Positions 18,579 through 27,248 of a DNA stretch of 64,000 bases are shown piece after piece. The notes beneath the pieces were generated by a model. That model was not told the DNA's origin, made no database searches, and saw only the letters and a list, made by a program, of their open reading frames with translations. The position numbers and the translations under genes were made by a program. This stretch comes from Paraglaciecola arctica BSs20135 (lineage in GTDB: Bacteria; Pseudomonadota; Gammaproteobacteria; Enterobacterales; Alteromonadaceae). Each line of letters opens with the position of its first letter. Position 1 is the stretch's first letter. Location of the stretch: assembly GCF_000314995.1 (NCBI RefSeq), contig NZ_BAEO01000005.1, positions 48,834 to 112,833 of the forward strand, in the 5' to 3' direction.

Positions 18579-20011
18579 ATGACAAAAAAGCTATTTATTA
18601 AAACCTGGGGTTGCCAAATGAACGAGTATGACTCGGAGAAAATGGCCGATCTCTTAGACTCGACTCATGGTTATCAAACCACAGACACAGCTGAAGATGC
18701 GGATATCATATTGCTTAATACCTGCTCCATTCGTGAAAAAGCCCAAGAAAAAGTTTTTCACCAATTAGGTCGCTGGAAAAACCTAAAAAAACCAAACCCG
18801 ATTTAATTATTGGTGTAGGTGGATGTGTGGCTTCACAAGAAGGTAAAACGATCCGTCAGCGCGCACCTTTTGTTGATCTAGTGTTTGGTCCACAAACCTT
18901 GCATCGATTGCCAGAAATGATCAATCAAATTAAAGGTGGCAGCAAATCAGTTATCGATATCAGTTTTCCAGAAATTGAAAAATTTGATCGCCTACCAGAA
19001 CCTAAGGCAGACGGCCCTAGCGCCTTTGTATCTATCATGGAAGGTTGTTCTAAATATTGCACTTTTTGTGTGGTGCCTTACACCCGAGGTGAAGAAGTCA
19101 GTCGCCCTGTAGATGACGTATTATTAGAGATAGCCCAACTAGCTGAACAAGGTGTTCGCGAAGTCAACATGTTAGGCCAAAACGTCAATGCGTTTCGTGG
19201 CCCAAATTTTGACGGCAGCATCTGCACCTTTGCTGAATTGTTAGAACTAGTAGCTTCTATCAATGGTATTGACCGTATCCGTTACACTACTTCTCATCCT
19301 GTTGAGTTTACTGACGACATCATTGATGCCTATGCACAAATTCCAGAGTTGGTAGATCATTTACATTTACCGGTACAATCTGGTGCAGATCGTATTTTAA
19401 ACTTGATGAAACGTGGGCATACCGCAATTGAGTATAAATCTAAGATTAGAAAACTTAAGAAAATTCGCCCTAACTTGAGCATGTCTTCAGATTTTATTAT
19501 CGGCTTTCCTGGTGAGACCGATGCTGATTTTGAAGCAACAATGGATTTAATCCAAGCCATGGACTTCGATTTAAGTTTTAGTTTTATTTATAGCGCAAGG
19601 CCCGGCACACCGGCAGCTGATTTACCTGACGATGTGACAGAAGAAACCAAAAAACACCGTTTAAGTCTGTTGCAACAACGCATCACCCAACAAGCGCTGC
19701 GTATTGCTAGAAATATGGTCGACACAGAACAACGTATTTTAGTAGAAGGCCCATCAAAGAAAAACCCTATGGAGTTATCTGGACGTACAGAGAACAACAG
19801 AGTAGTAAACTTTGAAGGTTTCCCAAACATGATTGGGCAATTTGTTGATGTGAAAATTACCGATGTTTTTGCTAATTCTTTAAGAGGTACTGTGACCAGA
19901 ACTGAAGATCAGATGGACTTACGTAACGAATTAGCGCCACAAACTATTTTAGCTAAAAATCCGAATAAAGTTGATGAATTGGGTGTAGGCCAAGTTGCCG
20001 TCGCTCAGTAA
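18579..20011 (+). pseudogene. miaB: tRNA-2-methylthio-N6-dimethylallyladenosine synthase MiaB, split by a frameshift
   Basis: Two frames together cover MiaB. The first (18579-18806) has [12 protein letters not shown] and [12 protein letters not shown] and then runs out of frame at seven A (18785-18791). The second resumes one base back as [16 protein letters not shown] and continues to 20011 with the radical-SAM motif CSKYCTFC and the TRAM domain ([13 protein letters not shown]). One more A would give a 477-aa protein of normal length (E. coli 474). MiaB adds methylthio to i6A37 of tRNAs. The third N-terminal cluster cysteine lies just after the shift. Sequencing error, true loss or slippage on the A-run are all possible. 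It heads the ybeZ-ybeY-ybeX-lnt operon. Confidence 0.88.
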
Positions 20012-20049
20012 AATTCCAACAAAACCTATTAAGTAAAGAGACTAACCAT

Positions 20050-21114
20050 TTGAGTAACCTTGTAAGTAATGAAATTGTATTAGAGCCTTCAGACCACAAA
20101 CGTTTATCCAGCTTGTGTGGGCCACTAGATGACAATATCAAACAGATTGAGCGTCGCTTAGGTGTAGAAATCACCTACCGTAATAACGAATTTAAAGTAT
20201 TGGGGCAATCGCAACAATCCAGCGGTGCGGCACAACTACTTAAGTTATTGTATATGGAAACTCAGCCTATTCGTGGCCAGATCCCAGATATTGAGCCAGA
20301 AAAAGTACATTTAGCTATTCAAGAAGCTAACTGTTTGGAGCAGGCAGAAGCCGGTCACCACGGTAAAGAAGTACATATCAAGACCAAACGAGGGGTTATC
20401 AAACCTCGTAATTCCAACCAATCACAATATGTGAGTAATATCATTAATCACGATATTAGTTTTGGTGTGGGCCCTGCTGGGACAGGTAAAACGTATTTAG
20501 CCGTTGCTTGTGCGGTGGAAGCCTTAGAGCGTCAAGAAGTTCGTCGTATATTGTTGACTCGTCCTGCCGTAGAAGCCGGTGAAAAACTAGGTTTTTTGCC
20601 GGGCGACTTATCGCAAAAAGTCGATCCTTATCTACGCCCTCTTTATGACGCCTTGTTTGAAATGCTTGGTTTTGAAAAGGTTGAAAAGCTCATTGAGCGC
20701 AGTGTGATTGAAGTGGCACCTTTGGCTTATATGCGTGGTCGAACTTTAAACGACGCCTTTATTATTTTGGATGAAGGGCAAAACACCACAGTAGAACAAA
20801 TGAAAATGTTCTTAACCCGCATTGGTTTTAATTCTCAGGCGGTGATCACTGGTGATATTACCCAAGTAGATTTACCTCGTGGTGTACGTTCAGGTTTACG
20901 CCATAGCATAGAAGTATTAAAAGATGTCAATGACATTTCTTTTAACTTTTTTAGTGCCAATGATGTGGTACGTCATCCAGTAGTTGGGCGTATTGTGATG
21001 GCTTATGAAGAATATGAAGGCAAACAAGAAAAAGAACGATTAGCAAAAAAAGCGCAACAAGAAGCCCTTTCCACTGAAGCCGCTGCCAACAAGGATGAAA
21101 ATTCCTCTAAGTGA
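20050..21114 (+). CDS. ybeZ: PhoH-like ATPase YbeZ
   Basis: 354 aa (E. coli 346). The start is an unusual TTG at 20050, chosen because [19 protein letters not shown] aligns with the E. coli start region. An N-terminal KH-like part (about 1-110) is followed by a PhoH ATPase with Walker [32 protein letters not shown] and Walker [11 protein letters not shown]. It works with YbeY in ribosome quality control and rRNA processing. It sits 38 bases after miaB and overlaps the longest ybeY frame. Confidence 0.94.
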   Translation: MSNLVSNEIVLEPSDHKRLSSLCGPLDDNIKQIERRLGVEITYRNNEFKVLGQSQQSSGAAQLLKLLYMETQPIRGQIPDIEPEKVHLAIQEANCLEQAEAGHHGKEVHIKTKRGVIKPRNSNQSQYVSNIINHDISFGVGPAGTGKTYLAVACAVEALERQEVRRILLTRPAVEAGEKLGFLPGDLSQKVDPYLRPLYDALFEMLGFEKVEKLIERSVIEVAPLAYMRGRTLNDAFIILDEGQNTTVEQMKMFLTRIGFNSQAVITGDITQVDLPRGVRSGLRHSIEVLKDVNDISFNFFSANDVVRHPVVGRIVMAYEEYEGKQEKERLAKKAQQEALSTEAAANKDENSSK

Positions 21115-21121
21115 ACAATCT

Positions 21122-21610
21122 ATGAGCGCGATTTTAGATTTACAACTTGCCAGTGACTGTGCTGATATCCCTAAACAAGAAGATATTCAGTTATGGCTAG
21201 ACACCTTATTATTACATCAACAGATGACTGAAAAAGAAATCACTGTGCGTGTAGTGGATGTTACAGAAATCCATCAGCTTAATTTACAGTATCGTGGTAA
21301 AGACAAACCCACTAACGTGTTGTCATTCCCTTTTGAAATGCCTGAATTGAATTTACCGGATGGTGCACAATTAGATGACTCTATGTCTACTTTTTTAGGC
21401 GACATTGTCATTTGTGCACAAGTTGTAACACAAGAATCGCAACAACAAAACAAGCTCCTAAACCACCACTGGGCACATATGATAATACACGGCACCTTGC
21501 ATTTACTTGGTTATGACCATATAGAAGAGCAAGATGCGCAAGAAATGGAAGGCATAGAAATCGCTATATTACAGAAATTAGCCATTGACGACCCCTACCA
21601 AAATCATTAA
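21122..21610 (+). CDS. ybeY: Endoribonuclease YbeY
   Basis: 162 aa from [11 protein letters not shown]; a frame nine codons longer starts inside ybeZ, but the shorter start matches the family (E. coli 155). [11 protein letters not shown] is the H3XH5XH zinc-binding motif, and [16 protein letters not shown] and [11 protein letters not shown] are the other conserved segments. YbeY is a metal-dependent RNase needed for 16S rRNA 3'-end maturation and 70S quality control. The start is seven bases after the ybeZ stop. A short hairpin (21632-21649) lies before corC. Confidence 0.95.
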   Translation: MSAILDLQLASDCADIPKQEDIQLWLDTLLLHQQMTEKEITVRVVDVTEIHQLNLQYRGKDKPTNVLSFPFEMPELNLPDGAQLDDSMSTFLGDIVICAQVVTQESQQQNKLLNHHWAHMIIHGTLHLLGYDHIEEQDAQEMEGIEIAILQKLAIDDPYQNH

Positions 21611-21631
21611 TGATGCAGTCTGAATAATTAA

Positions 21632-21649
21632 TAAAGCCTCAAGGCTTTA
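21632..21649 (+). other. Short intra-operon hairpin between ybeY and corC
   Basis: 7-bp stem TAAAGCC/GGCTTTA with a TCAA loop, 22 bases after ybeY and 27 bases before corC. There is no T-run, so it is more likely an RNA-processing or stability element than a terminator. Confidence 0.35.
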
Positions 21650-21675
21650 CTAAAACTAACCTAAATAACGAGATC

Positions 21676-22536
21676 ATGAGCGAAGATAACCCCCCATCTA
21701 CAAACGGTTCTGCCAACAAAGGCTGGATAGAGAAAATAGTCCAGTCATTTACGGGAGAGCCGAAAAATAAGGAAGAGTTGTTTGAAGTCATCACTGATGC
21801 CGAACAACGCGAGGTCATTAACCCCGAAACCAAAGCCATGATTGAAGGGGTAATGGAAGTTAGCGAAATGCGTGTGCGGGAGATAATGATCCCAAGAGCA
21901 CAAATGCGAACCATTGAAATTGACCAAAGTGTAGAAGAGTTTCTACCTATTCTGCTTGAATCTGCCCACTCACGTTTCCCAGTTATCAACGAAGACAAAG
22001 ATCACATTGAAGGGATTTTATTAGCTAAAGACTTACTTGAGTACGCTTTTGTCCCCAATAAAGAGTTAGAACTAAAGAATATTCTCCGCCCTGCTGTTAT
22101 TGTGCCCGAAAGTAAAAGAGTAGATGTACTACTTAAAGAGTTTCAACAAAAACGTTATCACATGGCCATAGTAGTCGATGAGTATGGTGGAGTGTCGGGA
22201 TTAGTCACCATTGAAGATATTCTCGAATTGATAGTTGGAGAAATTGAAGACGAACATGATATTGAAGAAGTGGATAAAGATGGTATACGTCCACTAAATA
22301 AATACACCTATTCTGTTAAAGCTCTCACATCTTTAGAAGATTTTAATAAATTTTTCGAAACCCAATTTGATGAAGAAGAAGCGGATACTATAGGTGGTAT
22401 AGTGTTAAAAGCCTTTGGCCATATGCCAGAGCGTGACGAAAAAGTGACCATTAACGACCTTAAGTTTAAAGTCACAAACTCAGATAAAAGGCGCTTATTG
22501 CAGTTAAAAGTGACCATACCAGAAACAGAAGAATAG
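21676..22536 (+). CDS. ybeX: CorC/YbeX family CBS-domain protein
   Basis: 286 aa (E. coli YbeX 292). Two CBS domains (about 60-190, with [35 protein letters not shown] and [23 protein letters not shown]) precede a CorC_HlyC domain (about 205-285, with [13 protein letters not shown] and FGHMPERDE). There is no transmembrane region, as in E. coli YbeX. The family is linked to Mg2+/Co2+ efflux, and YbeX to ribosome assembly. It lies within the ybeZ-ybeY-ybeX-lnt operon. Confidence 0.92.
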   Translation: MSEDNPPSTNGSANKGWIEKIVQSFTGEPKNKEELFEVITDAEQREVINPETKAMIEGVMEVSEMRVREIMIPRAQMRTIEIDQSVEEFLPILLESAHSRFPVINEDKDHIEGILLAKDLLEYAFVPNKELELKNILRPAVIVPESKRVDVLLKEFQQKRYHMAIVVDEYGGVSGLVTIEDILELIVGEIEDEHDIEEVDKDGIRPLNKYTYSVKALTSLEDFNKFFETQFDEEEADTIGGIVLKAFGHMPERDEKVTINDLKFKVTNSDKRRLLQLKVTIPETEE

Positions 22537-22583
22537 CCCTGAGCATTACACAAAATTTGAACCTTATACAAAAAGTGAACGAC

Positions 22584-24113
22584 ATGTCGTTCACTTTAAA
22601 ACTGACACTAGCCTGTTTATTTGGTGCCTTGCTGACTTTAGCTTACGCGCCATTTTCATTTTGGTTGGTTACCTTTCTAAGTCTCACAAGCTTTATTTAC
22701 TTACTCAGCTGTTCATTGCCCAAGCAAGGTTTTAAGCTTGGCTTTGCTTTTGGTTTAGGGTGGTTTGGCGCAGGCATGAGTTGGGTACATGTGAGTATCG
22801 CTGATTTTGGCGGGGTCCCACTAATTGGCTCACTAGCATTAATGTTATTGTTAAGTGCCTATTTGGCGTTATTTCCCGCCATAAGCTGCTATCTGGTCAC
22901 TAAATACTTTAATAATAAACTTTGGCCAATTGCCCTGCCCTTTATTTGGTTACTCATTGAGTGGCTACGAAGTTGGTTGTTTACCGGTTTACCTTGGCTA
23001 TCTTTAGGGTACAGCCAAATACATGGTCCCCTTACTGGTTGGTTCCCCGTCATAGGCGAATTTGGAGTGACAGGTTTAACTGTATTAATAAGTGCGGCAC
23101 TGGCTATTTGGTTAGCTGATAAAAAGTGGCTCCCTAGTACTGTTATTGTCTCAGTGTTATTTGTATCTGGGTTGGCGTTAAACCAATATCACTGGGCAAA
23201 GCCAACTGGCGAAAGTGTCCGTATCGCTATGGTGCAAGGCAATATCGAACAAGCCCTACGTTGGACACCAGAACAAGATCAGCCAACCATGGATAAATAC
23301 AAAAACATGACGGCCGATCATTGGAACAATGATGTGGTCATTTGGCCAGAAGCAGCCATCCCCCAACTTGAACCTATAGCCGCTGAATATCTGAATGAAA
23401 TAGACAACTTAGCTGCACAAACCAATACGGGCTTAATCACAGGAATTGTGAACTACAACTTTGAAACACGAGAAGCTTATAATAACTTAATTGGTTTAGG
23501 GCAAAAGCTGCAAGATGATCCAAATAACGAGGCACCTAAAGGCCAATATCGTTACTTCCATGGAAATAGATTTGCCAAGCACCATTTACTACCAATAGGC
23601 GAGTTTATTCCCTTTGAAGACTGGATACGTGGTTTAGCCCCTATATTTGATTTACCCATGTCTTCCTTTAGTCGCGGTGATTACCAACAAGCGAACTTAG
23701 AAGCAAAGGGTTATCACTTTGCCCCTGCCATTTGCTTCGAAATTGCTTTTCCTAGACAGATATCAGCCAATCTCTATTTCAACACTGACTTTATCATCAC
23801 TGTTAGTAATGACGCTTGGTTTGGCGGTTCTCATGGCCCAGCACAACATTTAGAAATTGCCCAAGCGCGGGCCAAAGAATTTGGTTTACCTGTATTACGT
23901 GCCACTAATAATGGCATCACGGCTTTTATCGATCACCAAGGTCAGATCCAAAGCAGATTACCCCAATTTGAAGCAGCTGTGCTGAGTGATACCATTCAAC
24001 AAGTAAAAGGCTACACTCCTTACCGTTCGTTCGGTGATTGGACAATATGGTGTTTGTCTTTTGTGATATTTGCTTTTGCCTGCTGGTATCAAAAGAAATC
24101 GAAGGAAAACTAA
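22584..24113 (+). CDS. lnt: Apolipoprotein N-acyltransferase
   Basis: 509 aa from the ATG at 22584 (E. coli 512); a TTG nine codons earlier is also open. Six or more N-terminal hydrophobic segments (about 10-200) precede a nitrilase-like periplasmic domain. The catalytic triad is visible as E256 (WPEAAIP), K332 (RFAKHHLLPIGEF) and C384 (AICFEIAFP), close to E. coli E267-K335-C387. It transfers an acyl chain from phospholipid to the N-terminal diacylglyceryl-cysteine of lipoproteins, such as BamE in this window. It is the last gene of the operon. Confidence 0.95.
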   Translation: MSFTLKLTLACLFGALLTLAYAPFSFWLVTFLSLTSFIYLLSCSLPKQGFKLGFAFGLGWFGAGMSWVHVSIADFGGVPLIGSLALMLLLSAYLALFPAISCYLVTKYFNNKLWPIALPFIWLLIEWLRSWLFTGLPWLSLGYSQIHGPLTGWFPVIGEFGVTGLTVLISAALAIWLADKKWLPSTVIVSVLFVSGLALNQYHWAKPTGESVRIAMVQGNIEQALRWTPEQDQPTMDKYKNMTADHWNNDVVIWPEAAIPQLEPIAAEYLNEIDNLAAQTNTGLITGIVNYNFETREAYNNLIGLGQKLQDDPNNEAPKGQYRYFHGNRFAKHHLLPIGEFIPFEDWIRGLAPIFDLPMSSFSRGDYQQANLEAKGYHFAPAICFEIAFPRQISANLYFNTDFIITVSNDAWFGGSHGPAQHLEIAQARAKEFGLPVLRATNNGITAFIDHQGQIQSRLPQFEAAVLSDTIQQVKGYTPYRSFGDWTIWCLSFVIFAFACWYQKKSKEN

Positions 24114-24160
24114 ATAGCTAAGCACTTATAAAATTTTTAGGCTGAGAGCCATAGGCCCGC

Positions 24161-25090
24161 CTAATTTTGTTCAACCACTTTTTCGACATCAAAAAATGCT
24201 TTGATTTTGTCAATTGGGGTGAGGACTATTACATTACCCGTCAGTACCAAAACAAAACCAATTACGGTGCTAGTTTGCCAAACAAAACCTTCGAATATCA
24301 TACTCAGTGTTACTGCGACCACTGGAAACAACACCACAGAATAACTAGCTTTTTCAGGGCCTATGTCTTTTAACAATACAAAATAACAAGCAAAAGCGAT
24401 AACCGTACCAAATAGGCTCAAATACAGCAGTGATACAATATAGGGAAGCCTAGTATCTACGTTAAATTCAGAGCCGTTAAACAAGGTAAAGATCAATAGA
24501 AATAAACTACCGTATAACATGCCCCAAGCGTTGCCCTGCATAATCCCAATATTGTTTTTTGTGTTACGTACACTGGTCATATTACCCAATGAAGCCACGA
24601 AGGTACCGGCTAACGACAAGCTTAAGCCTATTATCGCTTCGCTGGCAAAATCTAGGCTTTTAACGTCCTGCCAAAACAGCGCTACAATGCCTGCTAGGCC
24701 TAAAATAGCGCCTATAAAAATACGTGGGGCGATGGGTTTGCCAAAAAATATTCGGGTATTAATAATGTTCATTACCAATAGCGTTGAGAACGCAATAGAA
24801 GTCATAGCTGAGGTTAAATAGTTTTGCGCCCAGTACAAAATCAAGTAATTAAAGCCGAAGTTACAACAAGCTAATACCATAAAGAACAGGTGATTTTTCC
24901 GACAGAATTTCATGGGCAACTTTTTAATTAAACAGTACCCCCACATCAGTAACGCAGCAATAGAAAAACGATAAACTAAAGATACTTCTGGCGCTACCAC
25001 GCCTAACTGAAATTCGATGGCAAGCCATGTAGAACCCCAGATAAGTACCGTAACAATATATAAAACTGTGCTTCTCATGATGTTTAACAT
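24161..25090 (-). CDS. EamA/DMT-superfamily transporter
   Basis: 309 aa with ten hydrophobic segments in two five-helix halves, the EamA repeat architecture. IWGSTWLAIEFQLG near the N-terminus and LFGTVIAFACYFVLLKDIGPEKASYSVVLFPVVAV in the second half (shown here by FGTVIAFACYF) are typical. DMT exporters usually export metabolites or amino acids. It is divergent from a MocR-type regulator across 100 bp, an arrangement in which the regulator normally controls the transporter. The start could also be the ATG at 25078. Confidence 0.85.
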   Translation of the reverse strand: MLNIMRSTVLYIVTVLIWGSTWLAIEFQLGVVAPEVSLVYRFSIAALLMWGYCLIKKLPMKFCRKNHLFFMVLACCNFGFNYLILYWAQNYLTSAMTSIAFSTLLVMNIINTRIFFGKPIAPRIFIGAILGLAGIVALFWQDVKSLDFASEAIIGLSLSLAGTFVASLGNMTSVRNTKNNIGIMQGNAWGMLYGSLFLLIFTLFNGSEFNVDTRLPYIVSLLYLSLFGTVIAFACYFVLLKDIGPEKASYSVVLFPVVAVTLSMIFEGFVWQTSTVIGFVLVLTGNVIVLTPIDKIKAFFDVEKVVEQN

Positions 25091-25140
25091 TCCATTAAAT
25101 ACTAACAGCTAATTTACCTCGCCAACTGGCAACTAAACAG

Positions 25141-25171
25141 ATACAGTTAATTGTAAATAAGACCTATACAG
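25141..25171. promoter_or_regulatory. ATACAG direct repeats in the MocR/EamA divergent region
   Basis: ATACAG occurs at 25141-25146 and 25166-25171, in the same orientation, 25 bp apart, between the divergent exporter and the MocR-type regulator. MocR proteins such as GabR bind direct repeats. The match is short and the spacing is not that of GabR, so this is a weak candidate. Confidence 0.3.
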
Positions 25172-25190
25172 ATTGAGCCAACAATAAATC

Positions 25191-26633
25191 ATGAGCATCT
25201 GCAGTTTAAAAGAACCAAGTACATACTTGTATCAACAAGTCATCAACTTGATCACCGAAATGCGCAGCAATGGTACTTTGCAAACAGGACAAAAATTACC
25301 GTCTTTACGTAATTTATCGGCTTCTCTATCTGTAAGCATCCCCACTGTTAAACAAGCTTACGTTGAATTAGAACGACAAGGATTAGTTTTAGCCAAACCA
25401 AAATCAGGCTATTTTCTTACACAGCAATATGCATCAGATCAACCTAAAAAAGCACGTTTACCCAATAAACCTATGGCAGTCAGTCGCCAACAGCTTATCG
25501 AGGATGTATTTAAGTCTATACATCAACCTCATAACTTAGCCCTTGGCGTTGCTAACCCTGTTGCGGCATTGCCTATAACTAAAACGCTTAATCGCACCAT
25601 GCGCCGTGTTATGTCAGTGATGGGTGACAAAGCCTTGCACTATGGAGCAGTTGCCGGTTACGAACCACTCAGAAGACAACTTGCCTTTAGTTATATGGAA
25701 TACGCCCTGCCCTTGGCACCCGATGACATCATTATTACCAACGGAGCTCAAGAAGCACTTAATATAGCATTGCAATGTGTGGCTAAAGCTGGCGATGTGA
25801 TTGCAGTAGAATCCCCCTGCTATTTTGGTATTTTAGAGTTAATAGAAAACCTTGGCATGTTGGCGTTAGAAGTGCCTATTTGTTCAGAAGACGGGTTAAC
25901 CCTTCAAGATGTAAAAAAGGCCATAAATAAACACCCAGTCAAAGCCTGTATTTTTTCCAGTACTATCGCAAATCCTATAGGCTGTGAGTTAGCTGATGAA
26001 GCCAAACAACAAATAGTTGAGCTTTTAGAAGACAAAAACATTCCCTTAATCGAAGACGATGTTTATGGTGATTTATACTTCACCGAGAAACGCGGTATTC
26101 CTGCACAAAAATATAGTAAAAAGGGGTTGGTGATCACCTGCAGTTCTTTTTCTAAAACAGCAGCCCCCGCATATAGAATTGGTTGGATCGCCACACAGAA
26201 ATTCAGCCAAAGGTGCGCACAGATAAAACGCGCCTTGTCATGTTCATCATCACATATGAATCAAATTACATTATTTGAATTTGTCAGAAGTGGCGACTAC
26301 GAGCGATACCTCACCCAGTTGCGCAGTGTTTTAATGACCAATAAAGCACGCATGCTCAACAAACTACAACAACTTTTGGGTGACAATACTCGCATCTCCG
26401 ATCCCAAGGGGGGCTGCGTGTTTTGGTTGGAATTTGATAGTTCGATCAACAGTGCAAACGTATTTCAGTTAGCCTTACAACAAAATATCAGTGTCAGCCC
26501 AGGTATGTTGTTCTCCCCCAGCAATCGTTATCAACACTGTATTAGACTAAGTTACGGACTACCTTGGAATGATAGACTTGAAGAAGGGCTTAAAGTATTT
26601 GCAGCTATATGTAAGGAAGCAAAAAACACCTAA
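25191..26633 (+). CDS. MocR-type regulator: GntR HTH fused to an aminotransferase domain
   Basis: 480 aa. A GntR winged helix (residues about 10-80: LPSLRNLSASLSVSIPTVKQ, then YVELERQGLVLAKPKSGYF) is joined to a fold-type I aminotransferase-like domain (about 115-475). SSFSKTAAPAYRIGWI carries the PLP lysine, ITNGAQEALNIAL the phosphate-binding loop and SSTIANPIGC the Asn segment. MocR regulators sense PLP or PLP-amino-acid adducts. Divergent placement next to the EamA exporter suggests it controls that gene. It resembles YdcR more than PdxR or GabR, but the effector is unknown. Confidence 0.9.
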   Translation: MSICSLKEPSTYLYQQVINLITEMRSNGTLQTGQKLPSLRNLSASLSVSIPTVKQAYVELERQGLVLAKPKSGYFLTQQYASDQPKKARLPNKPMAVSRQQLIEDVFKSIHQPHNLALGVANPVAALPITKTLNRTMRRVMSVMGDKALHYGAVAGYEPLRRQLAFSYMEYALPLAPDDIIITNGAQEALNIALQCVAKAGDVIAVESPCYFGILELIENLGMLALEVPICSEDGLTLQDVKKAINKHPVKACIFSSTIANPIGCELADEAKQQIVELLEDKNIPLIEDDVYGDLYFTEKRGIPAQKYSKKGLVITCSSFSKTAAPAYRIGWIATQKFSQRCAQIKRALSCSSSHMNQITLFEFVRSGDYERYLTQLRSVLMTNKARMLNKLQQLLGDNTRISDPKGGCVFWLEFDSSINSANVFQLALQQNISVSPGMLFSPSNRYQHCIRLSYGLPWNDRLEEGLKVFAAICKEAKNT

Positions 26634-27248
26634 ATTTTATCATGCGCCAGTTTTAACAAAACATTCAAAAGCCTGCGTTGGGCAAAGTCAAAAAAGCATG
26701 AATAAACTGACCTTACGCGGCCAAACAACTAACGGCAGACAATATAGCTTTACTAGGTGTCGTAAAGACAAACGATGTGATTGCTACTGAGTTGGTACTG
26801 AATTTCAGAGTTGATTGAAAATCTAGCGATTGCCGATACAGCCATGCAATTATGGAACAGATAATGTTTGCTAGTGATTTATGTACATGACGATCTATTG
26901 AACACATATATTTACAAAGAACGTCAGAAATCCGACAAGGTTTAAAATATTTCCCAATATGGCAATATTTTTTTACAAAAATCAGCGTTATTTAGTTTGC
27001 CAAGTGAAGCATTTAATAATCAAAGTTTTCATTTATTTACAATAACTTAGAAGAACATTATTTCCATAGTAAATAAATATTTCTTAAATATGTATGTAAT
27101 ATTTACAGTTAATACGGAACTTATTTGATTTTGGGTGCTACCGATAGTTGACCCTCTTGCTGTTCTACGTATATCATCATGTCTGAGTTTTATCAGCTCA
27201 TAAATAAAAAGTCGCTTAAGCGGCAAAAACACACTAGGGAGTATATAC
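26634..27248. other. 615-bp intergenic region upstream of the Oar-like receptor
   Basis: No ORF here can be supported. A short open stretch on the plus strand (about 26710-26815) ends TELVLNFRVD before a stop, but it has no usable start and I recognise no family. Close to the receptor a GC hairpin lies at 27211-27224 (GTCGCTTAAGCGGC), 25 bases before its ATG and just before the AGGGAG ribosome site, so it would fall in the 5' leader. The long AT-rich part probably holds the receptor promoter. Confidence 0.4.

Noticed and set aside
18785..18830. Programmed -1 frameshift in miaB with stimulatory elements.
   Set aside because: Only a 5-bp ACCAA/TTGGT stem and a distant AGG are seen near the A-run. 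MiaB is normally made without frameshifting, so the gene is listed as interrupted.
26698..26815. Short open stretches on both strands after the MocR gene, one ending TELVLNFRVD.
   Set aside because: No usable start with a ribosome site, no recognised family, and both strands are similarly open.
27211..27224. GC hairpin before the Oar-like receptor as a riboswitch.
   Set aside because: Only a single 14-bp hairpin is seen and no known riboswitch core; listed as part of the leader region only.
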